Position numbers and translations under genes: made by a program. Positions 1-10,090 of a stretch of 64,000 bases of DNA are shown piece after piece. Positions within the stretch are counted from its first letter, which is position 1. Every line of letters begins with the position of its first letter. Below the pieces are notes generated by a model. It was given only the letters and a program-made list of their open reading frames with translations. It had not been told where the DNA came from and searched no databases. The stretch lies in assembly GCA_014529385.2 (NCBI GenBank), contig CM043944.1, positions 58,144,268 through 58,208,267 of the forward strand, given 5' to 3'. Source of the DNA: Adiantum capillus-veneris (lineage: Eukaryota; Streptophyta; Polypodiopsida; Polypodiales; Pteridaceae).

Positions 1-43
1 TGATTATGACCTGCAAAAACCTATAGAGGCGGTTACCCCTCCG

Positions 44-160
44 AGATTTTCATTTTTCCGTGCGGGGCCTGCTGGGATTTTTTATTTTCTCGGTGAGCCC
101 GTTGGGCAGTTACATATGTCCGGCGGGCCCGTCGTGATAATGAAAAAGCCCGGCAAGAGT
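44..160. repeat. GGGCCCG-rich left subterminal region
   Basis: A GC-rich island in AT-rich DNA contains GCGGGGCC, GAGCCCG, GGCGGGCCCG (122-131) and AAAGCCCGG. It aligns with 7930-8050, partly in direct and partly in inverted orientation, because the motif is nearly palindromic. This is the main evidence for an element end here. Confidence 0.45.
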
Positions 161-210
161 AATTATATATAGTAAATAGTGTGCTAATCACGGTCCTTTA
201 GCTAGGCAAA

Positions 211-292
211 TCCTTGGGGAGTGTATCCGAGTGCCAAGTATAGTCATCTCCTTGGGGAGTGTATCCGAGTGCCAGGTATAGTCATCTCCTTG
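211..292. repeat. 38-bp tandem repeat, 2.1 copies
   Basis: The sequence TCCTTGGGGAGTGTATCC begins at 211 and again at 249, and a third partial copy starts at 287. The period is 38 bp with one mismatch between the full copies. Confidence 0.8.
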
Positions 293-1160
293 TGAATTGA
301 CCTAAGGTTACAGAGTCACATGTCGTTTTTTTGGGCCGAACGTGATTCTTAATTTTGTAACCACTTCAAAATTTTTTTAATTCATTTACCGATATAAAGG
401 TACAAAAACAAAACAATTGAAAACTTGGAGAGTTATGCTCATTGCAAAGAAGCCATTGGTCCAAATGAGGGTTGTAATTGGTTTTAGAAGATGAGCATAT
501 GTAAATGACGAGTCAATATTCAAGGGTCGGATGTCTTGTACTAGTGTAATGGACATATAAAGATCTTTGAAGTCTTGCATTTGAATTGATTTACACTTGT
601 CACTCCACAATATAAGAGCTATAATCCTTAATTGGGTTAAAATAGATTTTATATAGTGAATTGGTTGCATGGGGGGCTACAATAGTTCACTGGGTACAAG
701 TAGTCCTTAATTGAGTGATTATATTGAATATTTATTTGCGTTAGTTCACGCATTGGTCTATACAGAGAGTGCATTATCTATTACGACAAATTATTAGTGC
801 ATGAAATGATCAATCCTATATTTTATTGCTTTCATTTGTTTCCGTAGCAATTGAAATTAGATGTGTCTTATTGTTTGCAAATCAAAGTGGACATATAAAT
901 AGTCATTATAATAATAATTGCATTGAGAGATTCATAGCATTGTTGTAGTTATTATGCCGTGCATAGACTGTATTGCAATGTGTATGGTTGCTCACAATAT
1001 ATGTGATCGATATGTGGATTGACTAGCGTGCATTGAAAATCTCATATTGTGCATCATGGTTACTTTCATATTATATGGTTTTTAAATTTTAATGTATATT
1101 GAAAATAGGAAAAATATTTCAAAAATTGAACATCTAGTTCTTTTGTCTTCCGTTTTAATT
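293..1160. other. AT-rich non-coding stretch
   Basis: I see no coding signal here. The stretch is AT-rich and lies between the GC-rich left end and the transposase, where the 5' untranslated region or first intron of the transposase gene would be expected. Confidence 0.5.
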
Positions 1161-1168
1161 TAAAAACA

Positions 1169-3386
1169 ATGGAGAAAAATGTAGACACAAGTGGTACGAA
1201 GAAGCCAAAGAATAAAAAAGCCAGGACATATGCGGCAGATATATGGAGTGGCAATGTAAATTTTGTCACACAACAAAATCAAGCGGTGCACCACGTATTA
1301 GGGATTATTTTTTGGGTAGCGTTTGAAAGAGTTATAAGAAATGTGAACATCCTCAGGCACCTGCAGTTGTGCAAAGTGTTTGAGAAAAGAGCTCGCCAAA
1401 AAGGGTGGCAAGAGACAACAATTATATAGCTCTGTGGCTTTGAGTCAAGAGTTGTCAGAGCCAAATACTAACTCCATAGATCCTGTAGTGACGCCAACTA
1501 ATCTTTGAGAACAATCTGCAAGGGGAGAGGAAATTCCTGGCAGTGTTCCTTTTAAGCATCACAATGAAGGTGGACTTAGTCAAATGCATCAAAAATCATT
1601 ACATCAAAGGTTTCGAGTGCAGTGTCTAGAAGAAGCACAAACTGCACTCACCACAGCAATATTCTTTACTGGAAGTGCTTTGGTCATGGTAGACAGCAAT
1701 CATTGGAAGGCTGCTTGGAAGAAAATCGGTGAGTTTGGACCAGGATTTTCACTTCCTTCTTATCACACGATACGAAATGTTTTCTTGGACAAATGTTACA
1801 TTGAAGTCAAAGAGCGTGTTGGAAAAATAATACTTGGGAATATTTCGCTTTCAGAATGTACGATTGTGAGTGGTGGCTGATCAAATGTTCAAAAAAGATT
1901 GTTGATCAATGTAATGATGGTTTGTCCAAGGGGAGAAATGTTTATAAAGGTGATTGATAGTTTTGTTGCAATAAAAAGTGGCAAATACATTTTTGAGGTC
2001 TTGATTTATGTAATTAAAGAAATTGGTGCTGAACATGTTGTTCAAGTAGTCATGGACAACGCAAAGAATTATAAAAACGCCAGTAAATTAGTAAAGAAGT
2101 GCTTTCCACACATTTTCACCAATGGTTGTAATACGCACAGCTTAAACTTGGTTCTAAAAGATTGCTACATTAGCGAAGAAACCACATGGTTTGCCAAAAT
2201 AATTGATACAGCGCATCAGGTTGTGAAATTTATCTTGAAACAACAAAGAGTTCTTGATTTGTATAGGATACGCATGTCAGAGATGTTGAAACTTCCTACT
2301 AAAACTCAGTTTTGCACACACTTTTATGCCTTAGAATCACTTCTCCGTAATAAATGCGTTGTGATTGACACATTCAATTGCACGGCTTTTGATGAATGGC
2401 AGCTTGAGCAAAAAGAAAAAGTGAAAGATAAAATTACATGTCTACGTGGCAATGTAAAGAAGGCTGCTTGGTGGAGGAATGTAATGGATGCATACCATGT
2501 AATGATGCCCGTTATGTTCGCGATCCACAATCTTGATCAAAGGGTGCCAAACTTGGGTAAAGTGTGAATGACATGGTGGTCAGTCCAACAGAGTCTTGAA
2601 AATCCCGAAGAGCTGAAAGAGTCTGTAGTAGAGAAGGACTGGCAATTACCATTCTCTCGCAAGTATTTTCATGCAAGGTGGAAGAGCGCTCATAGTCCAC
2701 TCCATAGTGTTGCTTACATGCTCAATCCGGAGTATTGGAATTTAGATCTGATATCCAATACAAAGGTAGTAAGCGATTTCTATCACGTGGTCAACACGTT
2801 CTATTCCAACGTTCACGACCAAATTGATTGCATCAAAGAAATGATTACATTTAGATTAAAAGAAGGTCCTTTTGTAATTGATTTTGTATAGGCAATGGCA
2901 AAAGAGCAAACTGCATGGAAGTGGTGGATGATGAATGATAGAGAGCATTACTCTACCTCACGTCTCCTTGCAATGAAAGTACTAGCACCATGTGCAGCAA
3001 ACTCAAGTTCAGAGAGAAACTGAAGTATGTACAAGTATGTTCACAGTACTATTCGCAACAGACTATTAGCAGATAGACCAAAAAAATTAGTGTATATCTT
3101 TTGCAACGAAAAGATATTGAATCACATCAAAAGTGCTGGCTACGAGATGTAAATGCCAACCTGGTTGTATGACTGTCAAAACAAAGACGAAGAAGAGTTC
3201 ATTGTTGGTGTATCCCAATGCACTATAGACGAAATAGAAGAGAATTTGATAATAGATGTGGAGGTTGAATTACAAGGAGAACCACAACACTCAGACTTAG
3301 AACTAGATAACAACTCAACAATTCAATATAGCTTGAGAATAGAACGAGTAAATGTCAAAAACCATTGTAAAATACCTTGTATTTAA
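1169..3386 (+). pseudogene. hAT-family transposase (BED, DUF659, hAT dimerisation), decayed
   Basis: The transposase of a hAT DNA transposon cuts and pastes the element through a DDE-type catalytic domain. Near 1240 one frame gives a BED-like finger (WQCKFCH), with the expected histidine lost. From about 1509 to 3386 a single frame holds the DUF659 block (VVQVVMDNAKNY, then PHIF and NTHSLNLVLKD) and the C-terminal dimerisation block (LLAMKVLAP, NSSSERN, KKLVYIFCNEKI). That frame has no frameshift but five stops, at 1878, 2565, 2889, 3021 and 3150, each one transition from a sense codon. The usual SDGW motif reads SGG-stop, so the first catalytic Asp is also lost. A frameshift separates the BED part from the rest between 1440 and 1509. 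Convergent with the RING/kinase genes downstream. No activity is expected from this copy. Confidence 0.88.
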
Positions 3387-3397
3387 ACGTGTTTTGA

Positions 3398-3781
3398 TCA
3401 TATACAATGCTTCATGTTCACGATTATACATAATTTGTCGATCTCAATTGTGTTTCTTTGAAGTAGTATCTTGCTTATCAAACCGATTTCTAATTGTGCT
3501 AGGGGTATCTTGGTGGGCTTGCTTGAATTTATACTCGTTCGCCATGCCAAGCATAATATATATTCCTTTGGGCTACTATATTTTTGCATAAAACAAATAA
3601 GACAAACAAAGTGATAATAATGACCACATGTCAATGTATAATATCCACTCCATCCATCAAAATTCTTGTAGCAAATTGGACATTGGAAAGATAAGGATGC
3701 ATCTGAAGTAGACGAGGGGACCAAATATGGATGCAGGACAAGATGGCTGATATTTGTCCCTTGTATAGGTGTTGGATTCAC
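3398..3781 (-). pseudogene. RING-finger-like protein, probably incomplete
   Basis: The 127-residue frame holds FQCPICYKNF, then about 14 residues later TCGHYYHFVCLIC, the order of the first zinc ligands of a RING domain (C-x2-C, C-x-H, then H/C pairs). The expected final CPxC pair is missing; only CLAW appears near residue 85, so the domain is either broken or spliced. RING proteins act as ubiquitin E3 ligases. It starts 12 bp past the end of the transposase, on the opposite strand, and upstream of it on the same strand lie the 153-residue ORF and the kinase. It could be one exon of a longer gene with those frames. Function is inferred only from the partial motif. Confidence 0.4.
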
Positions 3782-4033
3782 TCATTGTGTCATATTTTGA
3801 ACGTCCTGGCTTACGTGGTGATGAATTTTTTTCTCCATCTGGACTTCTGAGGGTTGGGGTGTCTGGATGGCTATAGAAAGCCGTGTTATTTCTGCATCTT
3901 TCTTTGCCAGCTATGTCGTGTAAATATCCTTCTCTCTCTTTAGCTGTAGGTCGGCGCCTTCCACTATCAATGCCAGCTCATCTCGCGTGAAAGTGACACA
4001 ACTCTCCCTTAAATTATGAATGAAAACAGTTGT

Positions 4034-4495
4034 CTATTTTGACAAAAAATCTACTGGTCGTTGTTGCACAAAGTGAACATATAACATTTTTGCAAAATAT
4101 AGCGCACAATCTACATTGTGCATGGGATGGCCATAAACTTCCAAGTAAATCCTCTCAGCCTTTTCTTTGATCGCATCATGGTTGCACTTCAAAACCTTCC
4201 ACCTTTCTTTCTTGATCTCTGTGTCCTCACATGGCCATATTATCTTGATCATGTCCTTCGTCACTTCTTTATTGATCTCTTTCCATTGCATGTGGTTTGG
4301 ATTTGCCCATTTTGAGAGTCGTCGAGTAGTGTGTGTTGCTTTTTGTACCGACATACCGTGTGCTAGAGACTTCATGCGCTGAAATGCATTAACATCCGCT
4401 TGTTGTTGATCATCGGGCAGTGATTGGATGCAAATATCTTGTGATTGGGTGCAAATATCTTGTTCTTCATTGGCCATTTTCTCTTGGAGATGCAT
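4034..4495 (-). CDS. Unrecognised 153-residue ORF
   Basis: I do not recognise this protein. It is charged and Gln-rich at the N-terminus, with a short near-repeat (QDICTQS, QDICIQS), followed by a Lys/Glu-rich mixed helix-like stretch. There is no signal peptide or membrane segment. It lies between the RING-like fragment and the kinase pseudogene on the same strand. It may be an exon of either, or a separate cargo gene of the surrounding element. The initiating Met is the first in frame and is not supported by other evidence. Confidence 0.3.
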   Translation of the reverse strand: MHLQEKMANEEQDICTQSQDICIQSLPDDQQQADVNAFQRMKSLAHGMSVQKATHTTRRLSKWANPNHMQWKEINKEVTKDMIKIIWPCEDTEIKKERWKVLKCNHDAIKEKAERIYLEVYGHPMHNVDCALYFAKMLYVHFVQQRPVDFLSK

Positions 4496-4757
4496 TCAAT
4501 AGATAGACAAATATTCAATATCATTGGCAAATATATATTCTCACAATTCAGCAGTCTCACAGATGCACAAGATAGCAACTTCTCGTCCACTACAAAAGAC
4601 GTCAAAATCCACTAAATCAAACCACAACAAATGCGACTAATTGAACCACAAGGCAAATTTGAAATACCGATTTGAAATACCGACAACACGACAAATTTGA
4701 AATGACTAAGGATAATTGACTCAATTAGGTGAACCACTTCAAATGAGATAATACACT

Positions 4758-6402
4758 TCAATAAAAAATAGAATACCTTGGACAAGACATATGTATATCA
4801 TAAAAATGTTTAGATCGGATAAAATGAAGGTGTAAGGTCAATAAGGGGTGGCATTGGACAGGGTTAGGGTCTGTCTTTAAATGTTCTTTGAAAAATTTCA
4901 ACACGTCAGAAGCATTCCTTCTTGTTCCCACTCTTTTAACTTCATCCAAAAATCTAATTTAATTCGAATAGCCCTCCTAACATCTTTGTCCGAATGGTGA
5001 GAATCTTCTTCTGGAAAATAAACTTTTCTAGCTGCACTCCAAAAATCTGTCAGCATGTCAAATAGATAGCCCAATCCATAAATGTCACTCACTTTTGTGT
5101 ATGCATCTGTGCACTGTGGATCGTATAGTTCTGGAGCAATCCACGGTCGCTTAGCCATCTCGGCATTCCCTGCTCTCTGTGCCTCCAAAACTGTAGAGTC
5201 CGACTGTGCGCTTGGATGCCTATAATTAATTGCTCAGCGCTTAGCGGACGCTCTGAGCACCATCCCCTCATCAACGATGCCAACACGGGGTTTATTGGCA
5301 CGAGTAAAGTCCAACATTATGTTGAATAGGTGCAGGTCACAGTGCACTATCCCGACCGAGTGGGCAGTCGCAACGCCATCAATTAAGGAATGACAAATGG
5401 TTGGAATCTTCTCGATCACTGCTTTGATGTGCACCGTGTCTATCTCTTGTACAGGAAGATTTGCTGCAGGCAATGACCTCTAGTTGTGTTGTAGCGTGTG
5501 CATGTGTCATATGAACAATCCGTGAGCGAATGGTAAGCGGCACATCATGTCACCCACGGTCCCCCATTGTAGTATGGGAATATGGTGATCCAAGGAGCTT
5601 CGGTAGTAAATCCAATGCACCTTACAATGGAGGGGTGAAGCATTTGCATTCCTTGCTATGTGTGAAAGCTGTAAAATTTCGCATCACTCCCTCCCTTGTA
5701 ACATTTTCCCACATATGTAATGTGGTCTAGAAAAAAAGAGATGCCTTTTATGGTGTATAATGTGCATACACCAAAGGAGCCTTCTCCAACCGTCATAACT
5801 TCTACCAAGGCTTTGTGAGGGATGTCGACAAGATGGGCACACTTGGCATTCAAAGCCATGCGCATGATTGTGCCGGTGCCATTGGCATCGGATCGATCTT
5901 CCAAAGTTGCTTGTGCATCTTGGGCCATCTTCAATCTCTTGGGTAAGGCTGCTTGGTCCTGCGATTTCACACGCTTCATCTTTACCTTCTGTTCTTCCCA
6001 CAATTTATCCCAGAGCTCTAATTTTGACATGTCCCAAGCAGGTGGGATATCTTCCTTTAAGTCTCTACAACATACTTTCATATTTCCCAACACTGTCCTA
6101 AACTTGTGGTGGGGGTCAAATTCTCAAATCCCTGTTGGAATCAACAACTCGTATTGGCCTTCACCTTGAATCTTACGCTCTGTGTTCTCCCAAATAGCGC
6201 TAGTGAGGTCTTTGATGTAGAGATCGCTTTCACTAATCTGTTGTATGCGACCATGTCCACATGATGAGATTGCCAAAATACATTCTTTACGAATGGCACG
6301 CATAATACTTTTCTTTTGATCTGGTGTCATATTTGCATTGGACAATAAAAAATAGCATATCAAATACAAATTTATGGTTGCGAATGACACTAACACTCTC
6401 AC
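4758..6402 (-). pseudogene. Atypical protein kinase, decayed (kinase copy 1)
   Basis: A kinase-like protein of about 500 residues can be followed along the strand with few breaks. A Lys-rich N-terminal region is followed by a glycine loop (VGEGSFGVC), a likely beta-3 lysine (YVGKCYKGG), the hinge region ending in YYNGG, a catalytic loop VHCDLHLFN, GIVDEGMV at the DFG position, APELYDP, and the F-helix SDIYGLG. The frame is broken by stops at 6121, 5656 and 5234, by two more between 5474 and 5545, and by frameshifts near a five-base run at 5561-5565 and an A-run at 4948-4952. The HRD arginine is Cys and the DFG phenylalanine is Glu, so even the ancestor was unusual. It resembles the kinase at 48836-49894 in several blocks. 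Substrate unknown. Confidence 0.72.
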
Positions 6403-6735
6403 ACTATTTCAGGTAAACCCTTAACCACCACTTGAAGACTTTAAGAAATGTGCAAGGAAATATTCATTAAAATTGAAAACAATCTTTACTTAAAATTGCA
6501 ATTTGTTACACGTGTAAAATGTAGATCAAACATCTGGTTTATAAGAACTTAATTTAGATCAAACAATACATGTTAACAGTCTGGCACATTTCAGTATATA
6601 TTGAATCTTTAACTTAAATTTTTCTCCGTGCGCACATATTAGTTCAAACAAAGCACACACCAACTTAAAGACTTCAAAAACATTTAAGACATTGGAAGTA
6701 TACAAATCGGACTAAAAAATTGCAGAGAATGTCTT
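6403..6735. other. AT-rich non-coding stretch
   Basis: No coding or RNA signal seen. It would hold the promoter of the kinase gene if that gene begins near 6402. Confidence 0.4.
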
Positions 6736-7055
6736 GCTCTTTAAAAAGATAGAAATAAATATTTAACATGTAAATTGTGTTCACACAATTTTTTACATAG
6801 AATTTATGTAAATGTAGCAATCAAAAAGCTATCATGATTGATGCTCTTTAAAAAGATACAAAAGAATATTTAACATGCAAATTTTTTGCAAATTCGTTTT
6901 TACAGAGAATTTATGTAAATGAAGCATTAAAAATAGTAATAATGCTTGAGGTCCTGTAAAAAGATAAAAAAGAATAGTTAACATGCAATTTGTGTGAAAA
7001 TTCTTTTTTTCATATAATTTATATATATGGAGCATTTAAAATAGCAGTATTTGAT
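6736..7055. repeat. ~108-bp tandem repeat, three copies
   Basis: The blocks beginning GCTCTTTAAAAAGATA at 6736, at 6843, and as a variant at 6951 share downstream parts (AACATGCAA, then AATTTATGTAAATG). The periods are 107 and 108 bp. Copies are diverged and AT-rich. Confidence 0.75.
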
Positions 7056-7162
7056 GAATAAAATATTCTTTTGAATATGATTAGCTAGTACATAGTTTCA
7101 TATGGACAATTAAAAACAACAAAATCAAACAATTCATACATTTGTATATGAAACACTCTTCA

Positions 7163-7552
7163 CAGCCGCGTTACTGACCAAGTATTTCATATAATTAATA
7201 CTTAAAAAATTAAATGCACATGCACATACAGACTATATGACATTCATACGGCCGGGTTAACGACTTGAACGCCACATTTATGCAAAAATAGATGCTTCTA
7301 ACAAATGACACTCTATTAGTCGCGTTATCGATCGAGTGCCACCTGAGTCTAAGGAGAAATAATGGCTTGCATACGAACATCATATAGCTGCATTACCGAC
7401 CAATGCCCATATGTTTTCTGGGTAAGGGGAAGGAAAGTTGACTTACCATAAGGATACTAGATTTGCCGCGTTACCAACATAGTACCCAGACAGTAAGCCA
7501 ATACTTACCACAAGGACACCGTCTTTCCTGCATCACCAAGGTGATGCCCCCG
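7163..7552. repeat. Interspersed CCGCGTTACCGACC motif array
   Basis: A ~20-bp GC-rich core resembling GCCGCGTTACCGACCNAGTGC recurs six times, near 7165, 7250, 7320, 7388, 7464 and 7527, separated by AT-rich spacers (steps of about 63-85 bp). The array lies close to the proposed right end of the hAT element, where transposase-binding subterminal repeats would be expected. Function is inference. Confidence 0.6.
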
Positions 7553-7659
7553 TGATAAACATTGTTCCATAGAACAACTTACACACACACACTCCCATTG
7601 TGTGGTAAGGTAATTTATCACTGCTGCGCAATATGGCAAAAGGTACGCTACCACACAAC

Positions 7660-7700
7660 ACATACACACACACACATACACACACACACACACACACACA
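7660..7700. repeat. (CA)n microsatellite
   Basis: An alternating CA tract with a few interruptions, in the right part of the proposed hAT element. Confidence 0.85.
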
Positions 7701-7822
7701 ACACATACCCAGATCGTGTGGTCAGGTACTTCGCTACTGCCGTGCAGTGCAACGCAGAGCACGCTCCCACATGGTCTCCTCTCTCCTCTCTCCTCTCTCC
7801 ATACCTACAAAGGTGGTCAACG

Positions 7823-7824
<2 letters not shown>

Positions 7825-7900
<76 letters not shown>
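7825..7900. repeat. (CT)38 microsatellite
   Basis: A pure CT dinucleotide tract of 76 bp just inside the GGGCCCG-rich right end. Confidence 0.95.
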
Positions 7901-7904
<4 letters not shown>

Positions 7905-7929
7905 CTCTGAAGATGAAAGAAAGAAATAA

Positions 7930-8050
7930 CATCCAACGGGCCCGATTGGGCCCGCATATATATAATTATGCACGCTCGCCGGGTTTTTTAGTATTCACGG
8001 TGGGCCCGCAGGGAAAATGGGAAAGCCCGGTGGGAATTTAGTGGGTTTCT
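7930..8050. repeat. GGGCCCG-rich right subterminal region
   Basis: It contains ACGGGCCCGA, TTGGGCCCGCA, GTGGGCCCGCA and AAAGCCCGG in an AT-rich context. It is alignable to 44-160 and is the proposed right end of the hAT element, with CTAGGTCGCCC at the outer edge. Confidence 0.45.
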
Positions 8051-8156
8051 AGGTCGCCCTTAACCGGATTCTATGTGATCATATTTAATGTAAGCATGTA
8101 AATGTGTTAATAAGACCTTGTGATCACACAAAATTTGTCATAATTACGTAAATCCT

Positions 8157-8230
8157 TGCCCGTGACAAGTTCGACGTGCACGGTCCTGGCGTTGAGGTCG
8201 TCGGGGGCCGTTTTGTGCTTGCGCTTGTCA
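8157..8230 (+). repeat. 3' tail of gypsy 5' LTR, with primer-site-like sequence after it
   Basis: About 75 bp match 16744-16827: GTGACAAGTTCG, TCCTGGCGTTGAGG, CGTCGGGG, then an end of CGCTTGTCA. At 8233, two bases past the CA end, comes TGGTGCCCCCATGG, a plausible tRNA primer-binding site (tRNA not identified). Nothing to the left of about 8157 matches the LTR, as if the hAT element interrupts it. Confidence 0.55.
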
Positions 8231-9285
8231 TTTGGTGCCCCCATGGAGGAGGGCTTCTCAAAAACCTTCAGTTTGCAACGTTGAAACGATGCACGCCGTC
8301 GACCATGTGACGAGTGGCTACGAGAGTTCTCCAATTGGAGAACATAGGAGAAAGACATTGAAGAGGCATTCAAGGCTTTCATCGAAGTGCTACTGCCAGG
8401 TTGTAGCGTCGTCGATATCCAAGAGGTAAGCTCTCTATCTTGCATTTCTTGTGCTAATAAAAAATCAAGAGCGTCAAGAGGGAGGGCTATGAAATGTCAT
8501 CACTCTTCTGTCAACCAAAGTATTCTATCAATGAGTGCTGACAAAGGAGGTGAAGAAAGAACGGTGAGTTTTGCTTTTGAGAACCACATCAGCACTCTCA
8601 CATCAATCAGATTTTGTGTAGCACCAAGTTTTTTCTCTCCTACGGTCAGAGAGGAGTTGTCAACTACATCAACCACTAAGTCCAAGCCACAAAACCTAAA
8701 CCATTTGGTGGAAGCAAGTGGGACTATGCTCTCTCTAGGCCTAGAGAGTTCAAGTGAAGTACGACCACCCAAGCGTCACCGCCGCATGCAAAATGGAAAG
8801 CCGATTGAGGTAGACTCTTCTTGCCCAGTCTATTTTGAACCCAACATGGAGGACTGTGGACTTCAACAAGAGGTAAAGGCATACATGGTGAAGGTGTCAC
8901 CTTGTCAACAATTAAGGTATGCAACTCTAGTGGTTAGATCCTTTCTCTACACCCGACATGGATAATACCAATAGGCCAGAAGTATTTCCTTTCCGTTTCT
9001 TGCGACACATGCATGTAAATGTGTACATTGATAAGAAGATATTCTACCAGCAAAAGATTGTTTTCCTATTCGGAGCAGAGATGCTTGATGAAATCCTTAG
9101 ATCCCCACATCCCATCATCTTGCCCCTTCTTGATTACTACCACTCTTTTGATGTAAGCATCTTTGTTCTATTCTAGCCTTGCGCTCTTCTTAGCTTTTGC
9201 TCAAGTCTTCTACCCAGCCTTGTAAGAAAGCCACTATAAGCCGCTAATTCATTTTTGTTTAAGAAAAAAAAAGGTTTGAAAAATC
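8231..9285 (+). other. Gypsy leader region with possible gene fragments
   Basis: This lies between the 5' LTR tail and gag. The longest open frame (8387-8965) is 192 residues, Ser-rich with a basic patch PPKRHRR, and a second (8958-9176) gives 72 residues. Neither is recognised. GTAAGC or GTAAAG follow the ends of plausible coding blocks near 8425, 8871 and 9150, so captured exons of a host gene are possible. Upstream blocks contain stops. No function is assigned. Confidence 0.3.
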
Positions 9286-10090
9286 TTGTTTTTGGTAATG
9301 GCAAATGTTTCCTTCCCAACCTTCACGGATAAGGTGGGGGAAGATGCTTCAGATTTGCTGGATAATCTTGAGATAGCATGTGTCATCTCTGGAAGGGATG
9401 ATGATGCTTCGGGTTTGCGCATTTTTTTGTTGCTAATGAAAGTGAAACCAAGATCATGGTATAATACCTAGAGAGGTGGGATCTGTTAAGAGCAGCATTC
9501 CTAAGGCGTTTTGGAGAAGGCACCACATCCGAGAAACTATGGCAATTGCTGATGGAGTTGAAGCAAGGAAGTATGGCTGAGTATGCAGCGTACGAACCAA
9601 AGTTTGTGGATCTATGGGGACGATGGGTTGCATCGCGGAGGGAGGATGAAGGGGAACCTGATTTCCTAAATAAAGACTGGTATGTGCCTAGTTTACGGCC
9701 AATTCTTAAAGAGAAGGTGAAGGAAAGGTTTCCTACTACATATGAGGTATTCCTAAAAGAAAATAAGTTGCATCTACAAGCCAGAACTACCAAGGAAGAG
9801 GAACCGGGAAGGGCCCGACCACACCTAGCCACACCTTCAGCAGCCGTCCAGAGGGATTAGCCACAGGAACCGGCTGAAGATCAACAAGACCTGCTCAACC
9901 AAATCACCAACCACCAGCTAGAGAATCTTTCAATACATATGGTGCAGCAAGTTCATGCACCTGCTAGAAATCAAGAGCAAGGGAGAGGATAACAAAGGCA
10001 AAACCAAGAGTACTACTGCTACAATTATGGAGAAGACGGCCATCACATGTACTATTGTCCTCATCCAAGAAGGCAGAATTTCAATAGAGG
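9286..10090 (+). pseudogene. gag: Gypsy gag (capsid and zinc knuckle), decayed
   Basis: Gag forms the particle that packages the retrotransposon RNA. A first frame (9286-9471) holds VSFPTFTDKVGEDASDLLDNLE, and a second (9546-9860) holds a capsid-like block with EYAAYEPKFVDLWGRW and LKEKVKERFPTTYEVFLKE. Near 10018-10065 a CCHC-like knuckle reads CYNYGEDGHHMYYC, where the second Cys is Tyr (one G-to-A change from TGT). The frames are separated by stops and a frameshift, and the segment 9860-10010 is Gln/Pro-rich. It is non-functional. Confidence 0.7.

Larger units (their letters stand above)
1..8056. mobile_element. Candidate hAT-family composite transposon with RING/kinase cargo
   Basis: The block holds a decayed hAT transposase (+, 1169-3386) and, convergent with it, a RING-like ORF, an unrecognised ORF and a kinase pseudogene (-, 3398-6402). 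Both ends carry GGGCCCG/GCCCGG-rich sequence (44-160 and 7930-8050) that can be aligned with each other, as is common in plant hAT subterminal regions. The reverse complement of the right end and the left end both read GACCT, then A-rich, then TTTTCC and TGCGGG. The left terminus may lie at or just outside position 1, so no 8-bp target duplication can be checked. On the right, gypsy LTR sequence starts by about 8157, which fits insertion into that LTR. The extent is inference; the transposase and kinase are seen directly. Confidence 0.42.
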
